Shown here piece by piece: positions 22,034 to 30,162 of a stretch of DNA of 34,984 nucleotides. The stretch comes from Planctomyces sp. (GTDB lineage Bacteria > Planctomycetota > Planctomycetia > Planctomycetales > Planctomycetaceae): assembly GCA_005791255.1 (NCBI GenBank), contig SXXK01000322.1, positions 1 through 34,984 of the forward strand. The letters are read 5' to 3'. Both the position numbers and the translations under genes were made by a program. Under the pieces are notes generated by a model that was not told the DNA's origin, searched no databases, and saw only the letters and a program-made list of their open reading frames with translations. Each line of letters opens with the position of its first letter. Position 1 is the first letter of the stretch.

Positions 22034-23140
22034 ATGATTTTCAGCAGGCGAGGTTTTCTGTCGGCGACTTCAGCGGCGGTGACGGCAGGTGTGTGTGTTG
22101 GTGGAGTGGCTGCGGATGAGGCATCGCTGAGCTGGGCTGACGTGCGTGACTGGGGACTTGAGGGTCGGGCATTCAGGGATACGGAGAAATACTTTGATCG
22201 GCTGCCGGCACGTGCGAAGGGTGTGGTGCGTGATGCGGTCTGGAATCTGAGTCGTCATTCAGCGGGGATGCTGGTGCATTTCAGGACGGATGCCACGGAG
22301 ATTCATGCGGATTATTCGGTGACTTCAGAAAACCTGGCGATGCCGCATATGCCGGCGACGGGTGTCAGTGGTCTGGACTTGTATGCTCGTGATACGGATG
22401 GAATTTTGAAGTGGGTGGCTGTGGTGGCTCCGAAGACACAGTCCGTCAAAACGCGGATTGTCAGCGGCATTCATCCTGGTGAGCGTGACTATGCGATTTA
22501 TCTGCCGCTGTATAACGGGACTGAGCATTTGCGGATTGGAGTACCGACCGGGACGAGGTTTGTTCCGATTGCGCCACGGCAGCAGCGTCCGATTGTGTTT
22601 TACGGCACCTCGATTACTCACGGGGCCTGTGCATCACGTCCGGGTATGCCGCATCCGGCAATTCTTGGTCGTCGTCTGAATCGTCCTGTGATCAATCTGG
22701 GGTTCAGCGGGAACGGTCGGATGGAGGCGGAGGTTGGTCAGTTTTTGACGGAGATTGATGCGGCGGTGTTTGTGATTGACTGTCTGCCGAATATGGCGGC
22801 GGATGAAGTCACCGCGAAGACTCAGCCGCTGGTTCGCCAGCTCCGTCAGGCACATCCGCAGACTCCGATTGTGCTGGTTGAGGATCGCAGTTATTCGGGC
22901 AGCTGGCTGCTGGACGGTCAGCGGGAGCGTAATCAGGGCAGTCGGGCGGCACTGCAGGCCGAGTATCAGAAGCTGCGTGATGGCGGCGTCAGCGGGCTGC
23001 ATTATGTGAACGGGGAGACTCTGCTGGGATCGGATCGTGACGACACCACGGACGGATCGCATCCGTCGGATCTGGGATTCCAGCGGCATGCGGATGCGAT
23101 GGAGCCAATTCTGCGGGCAGCGCTGGAGGGTGAGGCTTAG
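22034..23140 (+). CDS. Tat-exported SGNH/GDSL hydrolase with N-terminal GxDLY domain
   Basis: A 368-residue esterase. The ATG at 22034 gives a twin-arginine leader at once (SRRGFLSATSAAV, R5-R6); a GTG at 21998 would add 12 residues before it. Residues about 40-180 form a beta-sandwich containing GLDLY (113-117), the signature of the GxDLY domain that precedes one SGNH family. The catalytic domain has S193 (GTSIT), the Gly block GFSGNG (223-228, N227), N253 (CLPNM) and the D340/H343 pair (DGSHPSD). It probably removes acyl groups from a carbohydrate outside the cytoplasm; the exact substrate is unknown. It is a single-gene unit with its own promoter, convergent with cca. It is unrelated in domain layout to the SGNH domain of the sialidase fusion. 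Confidence 0.88.
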   Translation: MIFSRRGFLSATSAAVTAGVCVGGVAADEASLSWADVRDWGLEGRAFRDTEKYFDRLPARAKGVVRDAVWNLSRHSAGMLVHFRTDATEIHADYSVTSENLAMPHMPATGVSGLDLYARDTDGILKWVAVVAPKTQSVKTRIVSGIHPGERDYAIYLPLYNGTEHLRIGVPTGTRFVPIAPRQQRPIVFYGTSITHGACASRPGMPHPAILGRRLNRPVINLGFSGNGRMEAEVGQFLTEIDAAVFVIDCLPNMAADEVTAKTQPLVRQLRQAHPQTPIVLVEDRSYSGSWLLDGQRERNQGSRAALQAEYQKLRDGGVSGLHYVNGETLLGSDRDDTTDGSHPSDLGFQRHADAMEPILRAALEGEA

Positions 23141-23174
23141 GCTGGATGCGGAGTTGAGAGCCAGCGTTGCCTGA

Positions 23175-23243
23175 AGGGAACCTGAACAGTGCCGCGTGGA
23201 TGAAAAGCAGGGATTGCTGGTGGCATTCCCGGCAAGGTTCCCT
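23175..23243. repeat. Nested inverted repeats between convergent genes
   Basis: AGGGAACCT (23175-23183) and AGGTTCCCT (23235-23243) are perfect 9-bp inverted copies 51 bases apart. Inside them GGGATTGC (23210-23217) and GCATTCCC (23223-23230) form an 8-position stem with one mismatch and a five-base loop. The element sits between the SGNH and cca stops and may serve as a bidirectional terminator, though no T-run follows. Confidence 0.5.
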
Positions 23244-23251
23244 GTTGTCCG

Positions 23252-24544
23252 TCACCGGGCAATTTGTTGCTGCAGCAACTGCAGTGCTTCTTCGCGGGTG
23301 GTGATCAACTGGTCGAGTTGTGCATTTCTGATGGATTCCAGCAGAGTGCGGATGCGAGGTCCGGGCGGGATTCCGCGAGCGATGACGTCATTGCCGGAGA
23401 TGAGGGGTGGTGGGTCAAGTTGTGCGGTTGAGTGTGAGGCAAGGAAGTTGCGGGCGAAGCGTGCATCTTCGGAATTGCTGTTTTGGCTGGCGTGGGTGGC
23501 TTCGGTGACTGCCAGCAGCAGGTGGCTGCACGGGTGAGCCAGCAGTGGTTTGATGCAGTGCAGAGGTTGCTGCGGCAGTCCTGTCAGGGCTGTGCGGTGT
23601 GCGATCAGCCAGGTGATTTCTGCGATCTCCTGATTCGACATTTTCAGGCGTTTCAGCAGGGTGTCGATGGTGGTGAGGCTATTGTGCTGATCTGCCGCTG
23701 CGGGCTTGAGCAGCGGTTGCAGCAGGATAGCCCAGGCCGCTTCGGCTGACTCTGCCTGCAGGTGCTGGAGCATATGAAACCGTGCATGCAGGTCTGCCTG
23801 GGGCAGAGTTTCGGTTCCGGCGTTGTTCATCAGTTCGGGCAGTATTGCGTACAGCAGTCCTGTTTGCAGCAGCAGGCGGCAGGCCTGTGCGCGTTCGGGG
23901 TGTGCCAGCATGCGTCGCAATTCCTGCGTGATGCGTTCGACGCTGACCTGATTGATCTGGTGGCAGGCATCTCGCACAGCCAGTTCAGTGGCTGGTTCCA
24001 GTCGAAAGCGGAAGGTGGTGGTGAATCGAACGGCGCGGAGCAGGCGCAGTTTGTCTTCGCTGAAGCGGGCCACGGGGTCCCCGATTGCACGGACCACCTG
24101 CTGCTGCAGATCAGCCTGTCCGCCGACGTAGTCGAGTACCTGGTTTTCGAGGGGATCGAAAAACATACCGTTGATGGTGAAGTCGCGTCGCTGGGCATCT
24201 TCTGCGGGTGAGCAGAACCGAACAGAGGAGGGGCGTCGGCCGTCGATGTACTGGCCGTCGCTGCGAAACGTGGCGACTTCGACGGCACCTTCGGAGGGGT
24301 GACTGCCCGGCACCATAACGACTCCGAAGGCCGCTCCAACGGGCACGGTTTTGTGGCGCCCGATCAGGTCCATGACCTGATCCGGCGATGCGCTGGTGGC
24401 GACATCATAGTCTTTGGGCGTTTTGCCGAGGAGCTGATCGCGCACGCAGCCTCCGGCGAACAGCGCCTGAAATCCTGCTGCGCGAAGCTGCTGGACGATG
24501 GACAGTGCAAAGCGGCAGCGTGGTGAGTGGTCAGCAAGGGTCAT
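23252..24544 (-). CDS. cca: CCA tRNA nucleotidyltransferase / poly(A)-polymerase-family enzyme
   Basis: A 430-residue class II nucleotidyltransferase that builds or repairs the 3' CCA end of tRNAs. The catalytic head has GGCVRD (31-36), metal-binding D45 and D47 (DYDVAT) and RRDFTING (119-126). The neck helix with DKLRLLRAVRF follows, and a long helical C-terminus binds tRNA. Related planctomycete enzymes may act only as A-adding or CC-adding partners, or as poly(A) polymerases, and this cannot be decided by eye. The ATG at 24542-24544 begins 11 bases after the stop of the upstream DUF1501 gene with no ribosome binding site of its own, suggesting cotranscription and perhaps coupling. It ends near the nested inverted repeat and is convergent with the SGNH gene. 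Confidence 0.9.
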   Translation of the reverse strand: MTLADHSPRCRFALSIVQQLRAAGFQALFAGGCVRDQLLGKTPKDYDVATSASPDQVMDLIGRHKTVPVGAAFGVVMVPGSHPSEGAVEVATFRSDGQYIDGRRPSSVRFCSPAEDAQRRDFTINGMFFDPLENQVLDYVGGQADLQQQVVRAIGDPVARFSEDKLRLLRAVRFTTTFRFRLEPATELAVRDACHQINQVSVERITQELRRMLAHPERAQACRLLLQTGLLYAILPELMNNAGTETLPQADLHARFHMLQHLQAESAEAAWAILLQPLLKPAAADQHNSLTTIDTLLKRLKMSNQEIAEITWLIAHRTALTGLPQQPLHCIKPLLAHPCSHLLLAVTEATHASQNSNSEDARFARNFLASHSTAQLDPPPLISGNDVIARGIPPGPRIRTLLESIRNAQLDQLITTREEALQLLQQQIAR

Positions 24545-24555
24545 GGAGGCTCGGT

Positions 24556-25986
24556 TCAGGCGAGGATTTCACTGACAATGCTGCCGTGCACATCAGTCAG
24601 TCGGTAATCACGGCCCTGAAAGCGGAATGTCAACTGCAGATGGTCGAGTCCCAGCAGTTGCAGGATGGTGGCATGCAGGTCGTGGACGTGGACTTTGCCT
24701 TCAATTGTTCCGAAGCCCATGTCGTCGGTGGCACCGTGAATGTGTCCGGCTTTGATTCCGCCACCGGCCAGCCACATGGTGAAGGCATCGATGTGATGAT
24801 CGCGGCCGGTGGTTTCGCGAGGTTCGCCCATGGGTGTGCGTCCGAATTCGCCGCCCCAGATGACGAGGGTGTCTTCCAGCAGTCCGCGAGCCTTGAGATC
24901 GAGCACGAGTGCGGCTGCGGGCTGATCGACTTCGCGGCAGACGGAATCGAGTGCGGAATCGAGGTCAGCGCCTTTGCCTCCGTGATGATCCCAGTCAGTG
25001 TGATACAACTGGACGAATCGAACTCCGCGTTCGACCATACGGCGAGCCAGCAGGCAGTTGGCGGCGAAGGAGGCCTGTCCGGGAACGGCTCCGTAGAGTT
25101 CGAGGGTGCTTTTGCTTTCGGTGCTGAGATCTGTGAGTTCGGGTGCAGCGGTCTGCATGGAAAACGCAGTTTCGTAGGCTTCGATCCGCGTGCGGATTTC
25201 GGGATCACGGACATCCTGCATGCGGAGTGAGTTGAGCTGGCCGACGGTGCTGGTGAAGTCCTGCTGAGCTTCGCGGGAGATGCCAGGTGGGCTGGCGAGG
25301 TTGAGGATGGGAGTGCCGCGACTGCGGAAGGGGACACCCTGATAGGTTGTGGGCAGAAAGCCGCTGGACCAAAGGATATTTCCGCCGCGGGGGCCGCGCG
25401 GACCGGATTGCAGGACAACGAATCCAGGCAGGCTGTCGGATTCGCTGCCCAGTCCCCATGCGACCCATGATCCGAGGCTTGGTCGTCCTGGAGCCTGGAA
25501 CCCGGAGTTCATGAACATTTTGGCGGGTCCGTGGTTGAACACATTGGTGGCGACGCTGCGGACCCAGCAGACGTCATCGACGATGCGGCGGTGGTGGGGC
25601 AGGACTTCGCTGAGGTCCATGCCGCAGTCGCCCCATTTGCGGAAGCGGCGATTGGATCCGAGCAGACGGGCATCGGCGGGCAGGAAGGCGAAGCGTCGAC
25701 CTTCCGTCATGCTGGCTGGTGGAGCCTGGCCATGGTACTGGTTCAGAACGGGTTTGGGTGTGAAGAGTTCCAGCTGGCTGGGTCCTCCGGCCATGAACAT
25801 GAAGATGACATTTTTGGCTTTGGCTGGCAGGAGGCTGGTGCGTGCAGCCATGGCGCGGTCTGCGGCTGCGGCATCACGGGTCAGGAGATCCGCGAGGGCG
25901 ATGGCCCCGAGTGACAGTCCGGATTGCTGCAGGAAGGTGCGACGGCAGGCCAGTCTGTCGGTATTCCGGAAATCAGGGAGTGTCAT
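24556..25986 (-). CDS. DUF1501 protein, Tat-exported, without an adjacent DUF1549 gene
   Basis: A 476-residue member of the alkaline-phosphatase-fold DUF1501 family, of the MAGGPSQLELFTPKP subtype. It differs from the other two copies in this window. The chosen ATG (25984-25986) places the twin-arginine signal at R15-R16 (CRRTFLQQSGLSLG), with AGGA nine bases upstream. A start at 26061 would add 25 unconvincing residues. Conserved blocks are CWVRSVATNVFNHGPAKMF, HTDWDHHGG, WGGEFGRTP, GRDHHIDAFTMWLAGGG and a C-terminal HDLHATILQLLG. The specific reaction is unknown. No DUF1549 gene lies beside it; cca follows after 11 bases, an odd partner for an exported protein. A CAGAAT -10-like box lies on the minus strand near 26070, but its -35 is poor. 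Confidence 0.88.
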   Translation of the reverse strand: MTLPDFRNTDRLACRRTFLQQSGLSLGAIALADLLTRDAAAADRAMAARTSLLPAKAKNVIFMFMAGGPSQLELFTPKPVLNQYHGQAPPASMTEGRRFAFLPADARLLGSNRRFRKWGDCGMDLSEVLPHHRRIVDDVCWVRSVATNVFNHGPAKMFMNSGFQAPGRPSLGSWVAWGLGSESDSLPGFVVLQSGPRGPRGGNILWSSGFLPTTYQGVPFRSRGTPILNLASPPGISREAQQDFTSTVGQLNSLRMQDVRDPEIRTRIEAYETAFSMQTAAPELTDLSTESKSTLELYGAVPGQASFAANCLLARRMVERGVRFVQLYHTDWDHHGGKGADLDSALDSVCREVDQPAAALVLDLKARGLLEDTLVIWGGEFGRTPMGEPRETTGRDHHIDAFTMWLAGGGIKAGHIHGATDDMGFGTIEGKVHVHDLHATILQLLGLDHLQLTFRFQGRDYRLTDVHGSIVSEILA

Positions 25987-26247
25987 GGCGTCGAATCCTG
26001 GGAAGCAGGCAGTGATGGAACCTGAGCGAACCGTGCAGGGGCTTTGGTTCTCAGTCGACATTCTGGTTCGGTGAGCGTGAAAAATCCACTGGCAGTCGGG
26101 ATTTCGGTGGAGCGGCGGGGTGATTGGCAGTGGCAGAAACGCTGCAGGCTGACCGATTGCCGTGGTCGTTGACGGTATCGAGTCTGGCCGTGGGATTCCG
26201 CATTGCGGGTGGTGTCCGACTTACACCAGTGGTTGTTGTTCTGTTAA

Positions 26248-26273
26248 GCTGCTCGGGGCGAGCAGCGTTTTTT
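26248..26273 (+). terminator. Intrinsic terminator in the recQ leader
   Basis: GCTGCTCG (26248-26255), a GGG loop, and CGAGCAGC (26259-26266) make a perfect 8-bp GC-rich stem, followed at once by G and six T residues (26268-26273). It is oriented to stop plus-strand transcription 43 bases before the recQ ATG. No plus-strand gene ends just upstream, which points to attenuation of recQ, an unannotated small RNA, or protection from read-through. Confidence 0.62.
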
Positions 26274-26288
26274 CGGGCGTTTTTTCGG
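26265..26288 (+). repeat. Perfect 12-bp tandem duplication upstream of recQ
   Basis: GCGTTTTTTCGG occurs twice without a gap (26265-26276 and 26277-26288). The first copy supplies the T-run of the leader terminator, and the second adds another T6 tract 28 bases before the ATG. Confidence 0.85.
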
Positions 26289-26315
26289 GTACAGCAGCAG
26301 ATTCAGTGCGGGTTT

Positions 26316-28520
26316 ATGTCAGCAGCAGGACAGCCGGATACGAAGGAGCAGTTGCGATTCCATCTGCAGAAATGGTGGGGTTATGGTGATTTTCGGCAAC
26401 TGCAGCTGGAGTCGATGCAGTTGGTGATGGAGCGGCGGGATTCTCTGACGGTGCTGCCGACGGGTGGCGGGAAGTCGTTGTGTTATCAGGTTCCCGCGAT
26501 GGCTCGCGAAGGCCTGGCTATCGTGGTGTCTCCGCTCATTTCGCTGATGAAGGATCAGGTGGATGCGCTGACGAACAACGGGGTGCCGGCAGCCTTCATT
26601 AACAGTGCTCAGACGGCCGCAGAGAAGCGTCAGGTGGCGCGGCAGATTCGCCTTGGTGACCTGAAGCTGCTGTACATTTCTCCTGAGCGTTTGCTGCAGC
26701 CGTTCACGCTGGATTTTCTGCGCGGTGTGCAGCTCAGTTTTGTCGCCATTGACGAGGCTCACTGCATCAGTCAGTGGGGACACGATTTTCGTCCGGAGTA
26801 TCGCCAGCTGAGTACTCTGCGACAGGAGTTCCCTGGGATCTCGGTGCATGGTTACACGGCGACTGCCACAGAGAAGGTGCGGGAAGATATCATCAGTCAG
26901 ATGGGGCTGGAGAGTGCGGAGGTTCTGGTAGGTTCATTTGACCGCCCGAACCTGCTGTATCGGGTCGAGCGGCGAGTGGAAGTGATTCCGCAGATTCGTC
27001 AGATTCTGGACAGGCACAAGCGTGAGTCCGGGATTGTGTACTGCATCAGTCGCAAGAAGGTGGAGTCGACCAGTGAATCGCTGAATAAGCTGGGCTTCAA
27101 AACACTGCCGTACCATGCCGGTTTATCTGACGAGGAGCGGCGTTTGAGTCAGGAGGCATTTATTGCAGAGAAGGTGCAGATTATTGTGGCGACTGTGGCG
27201 TTTGGAATGGGGATTGACAAGAGCAATGTGAGATTTGTGATACACGCTGAGATGCCGAAGTCGTTGGAGCATTATCAGCAGGAGAGTGGTCGAGCGGGGC
27301 GGGATGGCCTGCATGCGGAGTGTACGATGCTGTATTCGGCGGGAGACGCTGAAACGTGGAAGTACCTGATGCAGGATGTGACGGATGAATCGGTGCGAGC
27401 ATCAGCGGAGCAGTCATTGCGGAGCATGCAGCGTTACTGCAGCAGCATGCGTTGTCGTCATCAGATGCTGGTGGAGCATTTTGGTCAGACGTTGCAGCAG
27501 GAACGCTGCGGGGCGTGTGATGTGTGTCTGCAGGAGATGACAGCGACAGCGGACGCGCTGATTGTTTCCCAGAAGATTCTGTCGTGTGTGATTCGACTGG
27601 GTGAGAAATTCGGGGCGGCTTACACCGCGCAGGTGCTGCGTGGTTCGAAGGTCAAGCGGATCGTGGAAAATCGGCATGACCAGTTGAGCACCTGGGGGCT
27701 GATGAAGGATGTCTCGGAGACTCAGGTGCGGCACTGGATTGACCAGTTGATTTCGCTGGGGCATTTGCGGCAGGCTGGCGAGTATTTGTGTCTGCAGGTG
27801 ACCACGACAGGTCGTCAGGTGCTGCGTGGCGAGCTGACTCCGGAACTGCTTTGCATTCGGACCTCGGAGGCACCGGAGCAGGCGGATGATTCGTGGGCCG
27901 GAGTGGATCGGGGACTGTTTGAGGAGTTGCGTGGTTTGAGGACGCGGCTGGCGATTCAGCGGGGCGTTCCGCCGTATATCATCTTCAGTGATGCGACGCT
28001 GCGGGCGTTGGCGCGGCATCGTCCGGTCAGCGCGATAACGCTGCAGCAGGTACCGGGGATTGGAGCGAAGAAGCTGCAGGAGCTGGGGAATACGGTACTG
28101 GAGGAGATACGTCGCTGGTGTGCTGCGAATCGGGCGACCGGGGACGTGGGGTTCGGAGCGAGCCCGGGCAGTCTGCCTCCGGCGGCACTGACGCCATCAC
28201 CGCGTCGAGTGGAACTGGCCGATGACTATCTGCAGTTGTTTGAAGAGCAATTGTCGATGGAGGAGATTGCGGTGCAACTGGATCGGACCCTGGATACGGT
28301 CAGCCGGTATCTGGCACAGTATGTGGAAACTCGCAGAATCCCCGATATTGACGCCTGGGTGGATCCGGCAGTGCAGCGGCGTGTGGAGCAGTCGATTGGG
28401 CGTCTGGGGGCGGAGAAACTGAAGCCGCTGTTTGAGGACCTGGGTGGTGCGGTGCCGTACCATGAGCTGCGGATTGTGGCGGTGGCGTGGACGATCCGGC
28501 AGTCGGAGTCGGAGGAGTAG
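26316..28520 (+). CDS. recQ: ATP-dependent DNA helicase RecQ
   Basis: A 734-residue 3'-5' helicase acting in recombination, stalled-fork processing and suppression of illegitimate exchange. The helicase core shows motif I TGGGKS (T49-S54), SPLISLMKDQ, the DEAH box (146-149), the aromatic-rich loop SQWGHDFRPEY, and QESGRAGRDG. The RecQ zinc site (CRHQMLVEHFGQTL, then CGACDVC) and a winged-helix RQC region follow (about 400-515). An HRDC domain covers about 530-605 (GLFEELRGLRTRLA, VPGIGAKKLQELG). A C-terminal helix-turn-helix of the HTH_40 type lies at about 630-672 (LSMEEIAVQLDRTLDTVSRY). The ATG at 26316 is chosen because RecQ similarity begins just after it. It stands alone as a transcription unit with a structured leader. 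Confidence 0.95.
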   Translation: MSAAGQPDTKEQLRFHLQKWWGYGDFRQLQLESMQLVMERRDSLTVLPTGGGKSLCYQVPAMAREGLAIVVSPLISLMKDQVDALTNNGVPAAFINSAQTAAEKRQVARQIRLGDLKLLYISPERLLQPFTLDFLRGVQLSFVAIDEAHCISQWGHDFRPEYRQLSTLRQEFPGISVHGYTATATEKVREDIISQMGLESAEVLVGSFDRPNLLYRVERRVEVIPQIRQILDRHKRESGIVYCISRKKVESTSESLNKLGFKTLPYHAGLSDEERRLSQEAFIAEKVQIIVATVAFGMGIDKSNVRFVIHAEMPKSLEHYQQESGRAGRDGLHAECTMLYSAGDAETWKYLMQDVTDESVRASAEQSLRSMQRYCSSMRCRHQMLVEHFGQTLQQERCGACDVCLQEMTATADALIVSQKILSCVIRLGEKFGAAYTAQVLRGSKVKRIVENRHDQLSTWGLMKDVSETQVRHWIDQLISLGHLRQAGEYLCLQVTTTGRQVLRGELTPELLCIRTSEAPEQADDSWAGVDRGLFEELRGLRTRLAIQRGVPPYIIFSDATLRALARHRPVSAITLQQVPGIGAKKLQELGNTVLEEIRRWCAANRATGDVGFGASPGSLPPAALTPSPRRVELADDYLQLFEEQLSMEEIAVQLDRTLDTVSRYLAQYVETRRIPDIDAWVDPAVQRRVEQSIGRLGAEKLKPLFEDLGGAVPYHELRIVAVAWTIRQSESEE

Positions 28521-28613
28521 CGACGTTGTTTGAGTGGGTAATTCCAGCTTTCGGTGGTACCGGTACTTGCCGCAGAATTGCGGGTGAAACGGCTGGATTT
28601 GAGCGGAATCCGG

Positions 28614-28643
28614 TTGTGTCAAAGAACAGATTCGGCTGATAAT
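28614..28643 (+). promoter_or_regulatory. Candidate promoter of the third DUF1501 gene
   Basis: TTGTGT (28614-28619) and GATAAT (28638-28643) are separated by 18 bases. The -10 box matches five of six consensus bases. The predicted start is near 28650, about 48 bases before the ATG. Confidence 0.45.
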
Positions 28644-28653
28644 TCGTGGGACG

Positions 28654-28669
28654 CCGCAGAAGTCTGCGG
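28654..28669 (+). promoter_or_regulatory. 5' leader hairpin of the third DUF1501 gene
   Basis: CCGCAG-AAGT-CTGCGG is a perfect 6-bp stem with a four-base loop beginning a few bases after the predicted transcription start. No T-run follows, so an mRNA-stabilising stem is more likely than a terminator. Confidence 0.4.
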
Positions 28670-28685
28670 GTCGGCTGTGGATGAC

Positions 28686-28691
28686 AGGAGG
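28686..28691 (+). promoter_or_regulatory. Consensus Shine-Dalgarno AGGAGG
   Basis: AGGAGG lies six bases upstream of the ATG at 28698 and is the strongest ribosome binding site in the window. It decides this start over an in-frame GTG-type extension to 28554. Confidence 0.75.
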
Positions 28692-28697
28692 CTGGAC

Positions 28698-30071
28698 ATG
28701 ACCGGATACAATTGTCAGTCGTCTCAGCGCGGTGGTCGTCGTGGATTGCTGTCGACTGCGGCGGGGATGGCAATTTCCGGTCTCGCATCCTGTTTTGATC
28801 CGTGTGGAAGTGTGCGGGCTGCAGGGGCCGGCAGGACAGCAAAGTCGGTGATTCTGATTTTCAACTGTGGTGCTCCCAGTCATCTTGACCTGTGGGACAT
28901 GAAGCCACTGGCGGCGGCGGAGATTCGGGGGCCGTTTCAGCCGATTCAGACGAACGTGCCAGGGATTGAGATTTCTGAGCTGCTGCCTGGGCTGTCGCGG
29001 CGCATGGATCGGCTGTCGATAGTGCGATCAGTGCATCATTCGCATGGCGGGCACAATTCCGGGATGCACTGGTCGACCGTGGGGCGCCCGTATCGCATCG
29101 ACAGTACTCTGATCAATCCGGGACCGGCGGATCTGCCCTGCTTCGGGACATTGGTGGGCTGGCTGGCTCAGCGGGATGGTTATTCAGCGGGTGTGCCGCC
29201 TTATGTGATTACTCCGTTCCCACACTGTGACAGCCGCAAGTACCTGACTCCGGGGCAATTTGGCGGTTGTCTGGGCAGTCAATTCGATCCGTTTGTGCTG
29301 GATGCGGATCCAGGGGCAAAGGATTTTCGCGTACCGGGTCTGCGGCTGGATTCTTCCATGGACGCAGATCGTCTGTCGTCGCGTTTGCAACTTCTGGGAC
29401 AGATGGAGCGGTCCGGGACTCGCATCGCGGTGCAGGCCGCCGATGCGATTGACGAGATTCGTTCGCGTGCGCTGGGGATGATTGGTTCAGACAGTGCCAG
29501 TGAAGCCTTTGATCTGACTCGCGAGTCTGACAGTGTGCGGAATCGTTATGGTCGGCACAGTTGGGGGCAGTCGCATCTGCTGGCGCGGCGACTGGTGGAG
29601 GCGGGATGTCGTTTTGTGACCACCGTGAATGGTCCGTCCATCACATGGGATACTCATAAGGACAATTTCAATCAACTGAAGAATCGGCTGGTGCCGCCAA
29701 TGGAGCAGGCATACACGGCGCTGCTGGATGATCTGCAGGAGCGAGGTTTGTACGAGCAGACTGTGGTGATCTGGATGGGAGACTTCGGAAGAACTCCGAA
29801 GATCAATGCGGATGCCGGTCGGGATCACTGGCCGCAGTGTTATTCGATGGTGCTGGGTGGTGGTGGAATTCGCGGTGGTTTGTGTATTGGTGAAAGTGAC
29901 AGCACGGGAGCCGTACCGCGGTCTCGCCCGGTGACTCCGGCGGATATCCATGCCACAGTCTTCAGGGCATTGGGGTATCAGGCTGATCAGATGACTTATC
30001 ATCAGGTGGACGGGCGTCCGCTGCCGGTCTGTGATGGCCGGCCGATTACGGAGCTGCTGTCCGTCGGCTGA
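28698..30071 (+). CDS. DUF1501 protein, Tat-exported
   Basis: A 457-residue alkaline-phosphatase-fold DUF1501 protein with a twin-arginine leader (GGRRGLLSTAAG, R14-R15). It belongs to the same broad subtype as the copy at 8510: FNCGAPSHLDLWDMKP, IVRSVHHSHGGHNSGMHW, NRYGRHSWGQSHLLARRL, TWDTHKDNF, WMGDFGRTP, AGRDHWPQCYSMVLGGGG and TPADIHATVFRALGY are the conserved blocks. In the first block NCGAPSH replaces the commoner GGPSH, so a residue at the predicted metal-ligand turn differs from the other two copies. Promoter, leader hairpin and AGGAGG mark an independent unit. It is convergent with the PSCyt1/WD40 gene, whose family usually accompanies DUF1549/DUF1501 genes. The reaction is unknown. 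Confidence 0.9.
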   Translation: MTGYNCQSSQRGGRRGLLSTAAGMAISGLASCFDPCGSVRAAGAGRTAKSVILIFNCGAPSHLDLWDMKPLAAAEIRGPFQPIQTNVPGIEISELLPGLSRRMDRLSIVRSVHHSHGGHNSGMHWSTVGRPYRIDSTLINPGPADLPCFGTLVGWLAQRDGYSAGVPPYVITPFPHCDSRKYLTPGQFGGCLGSQFDPFVLDADPGAKDFRVPGLRLDSSMDADRLSSRLQLLGQMERSGTRIAVQAADAIDEIRSRALGMIGSDSASEAFDLTRESDSVRNRYGRHSWGQSHLLARRLVEAGCRFVTTVNGPSITWDTHKDNFNQLKNRLVPPMEQAYTALLDDLQERGLYEQTVVIWMGDFGRTPKINADAGRDHWPQCYSMVLGGGGIRGGLCIGESDSTGAVPRSRPVTPADIHATVFRALGYQADQMTYHQVDGRPLPVCDGRPITELLSVG

Positions 30072-30085
30072 TCAGGTCAATTGTG

Positions 30086-30115
30086 GTGAACAGCCAAAGC
30101 ATGCGGTTGGTTCAC
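30086..30115. terminator. Possible bidirectional terminator hairpin
   Basis: GTGAACAGCC (30086-30095) can pair with GGTTGGTTCAC (30105-30115) as a 10-bp stem with one bulged G and a nine-base loop. It lies between the convergent stops of the DUF1501 and WD40 genes. No T-run is present. Confidence 0.33.
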
Positions 30116-30162
30116 GGATGTTCTTCGTGCAGTTTCAGGATTGGCCTGAATTCACTGAAGGT

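Larger units (their letters stand above)
25987..26315. other. Divergent region between DUF1501 and recQ, holding the recQ leader
   Basis: About 329 bases. They contain the leader terminator and 12-bp tandem repeat listed separately. A weak promoter-like pair (TTACAC 26221-26226, TAAGCT 26245-26250, 18-base spacer) overlaps the terminator stem, so a transcript from it would begin inside the hairpin. The recQ frame is open back to 26124, but that extension has no RecQ similarity and I treat it as untranslated. Confidence 0.5.

Noticed and set aside
26124-26315. 64-codon N-terminal extension of RecQ
   Set aside because: It would translate through the terminator and tandem repeat, has no RecQ similarity, and the ATG at 26316 fits the family start.
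28570-28583. CCGCA-GAAT-TGCGG hairpin after recQ as a terminator
   Set aside because: Five base pairs, no T-run, and it lies upstream of the next promoter; could be chance.
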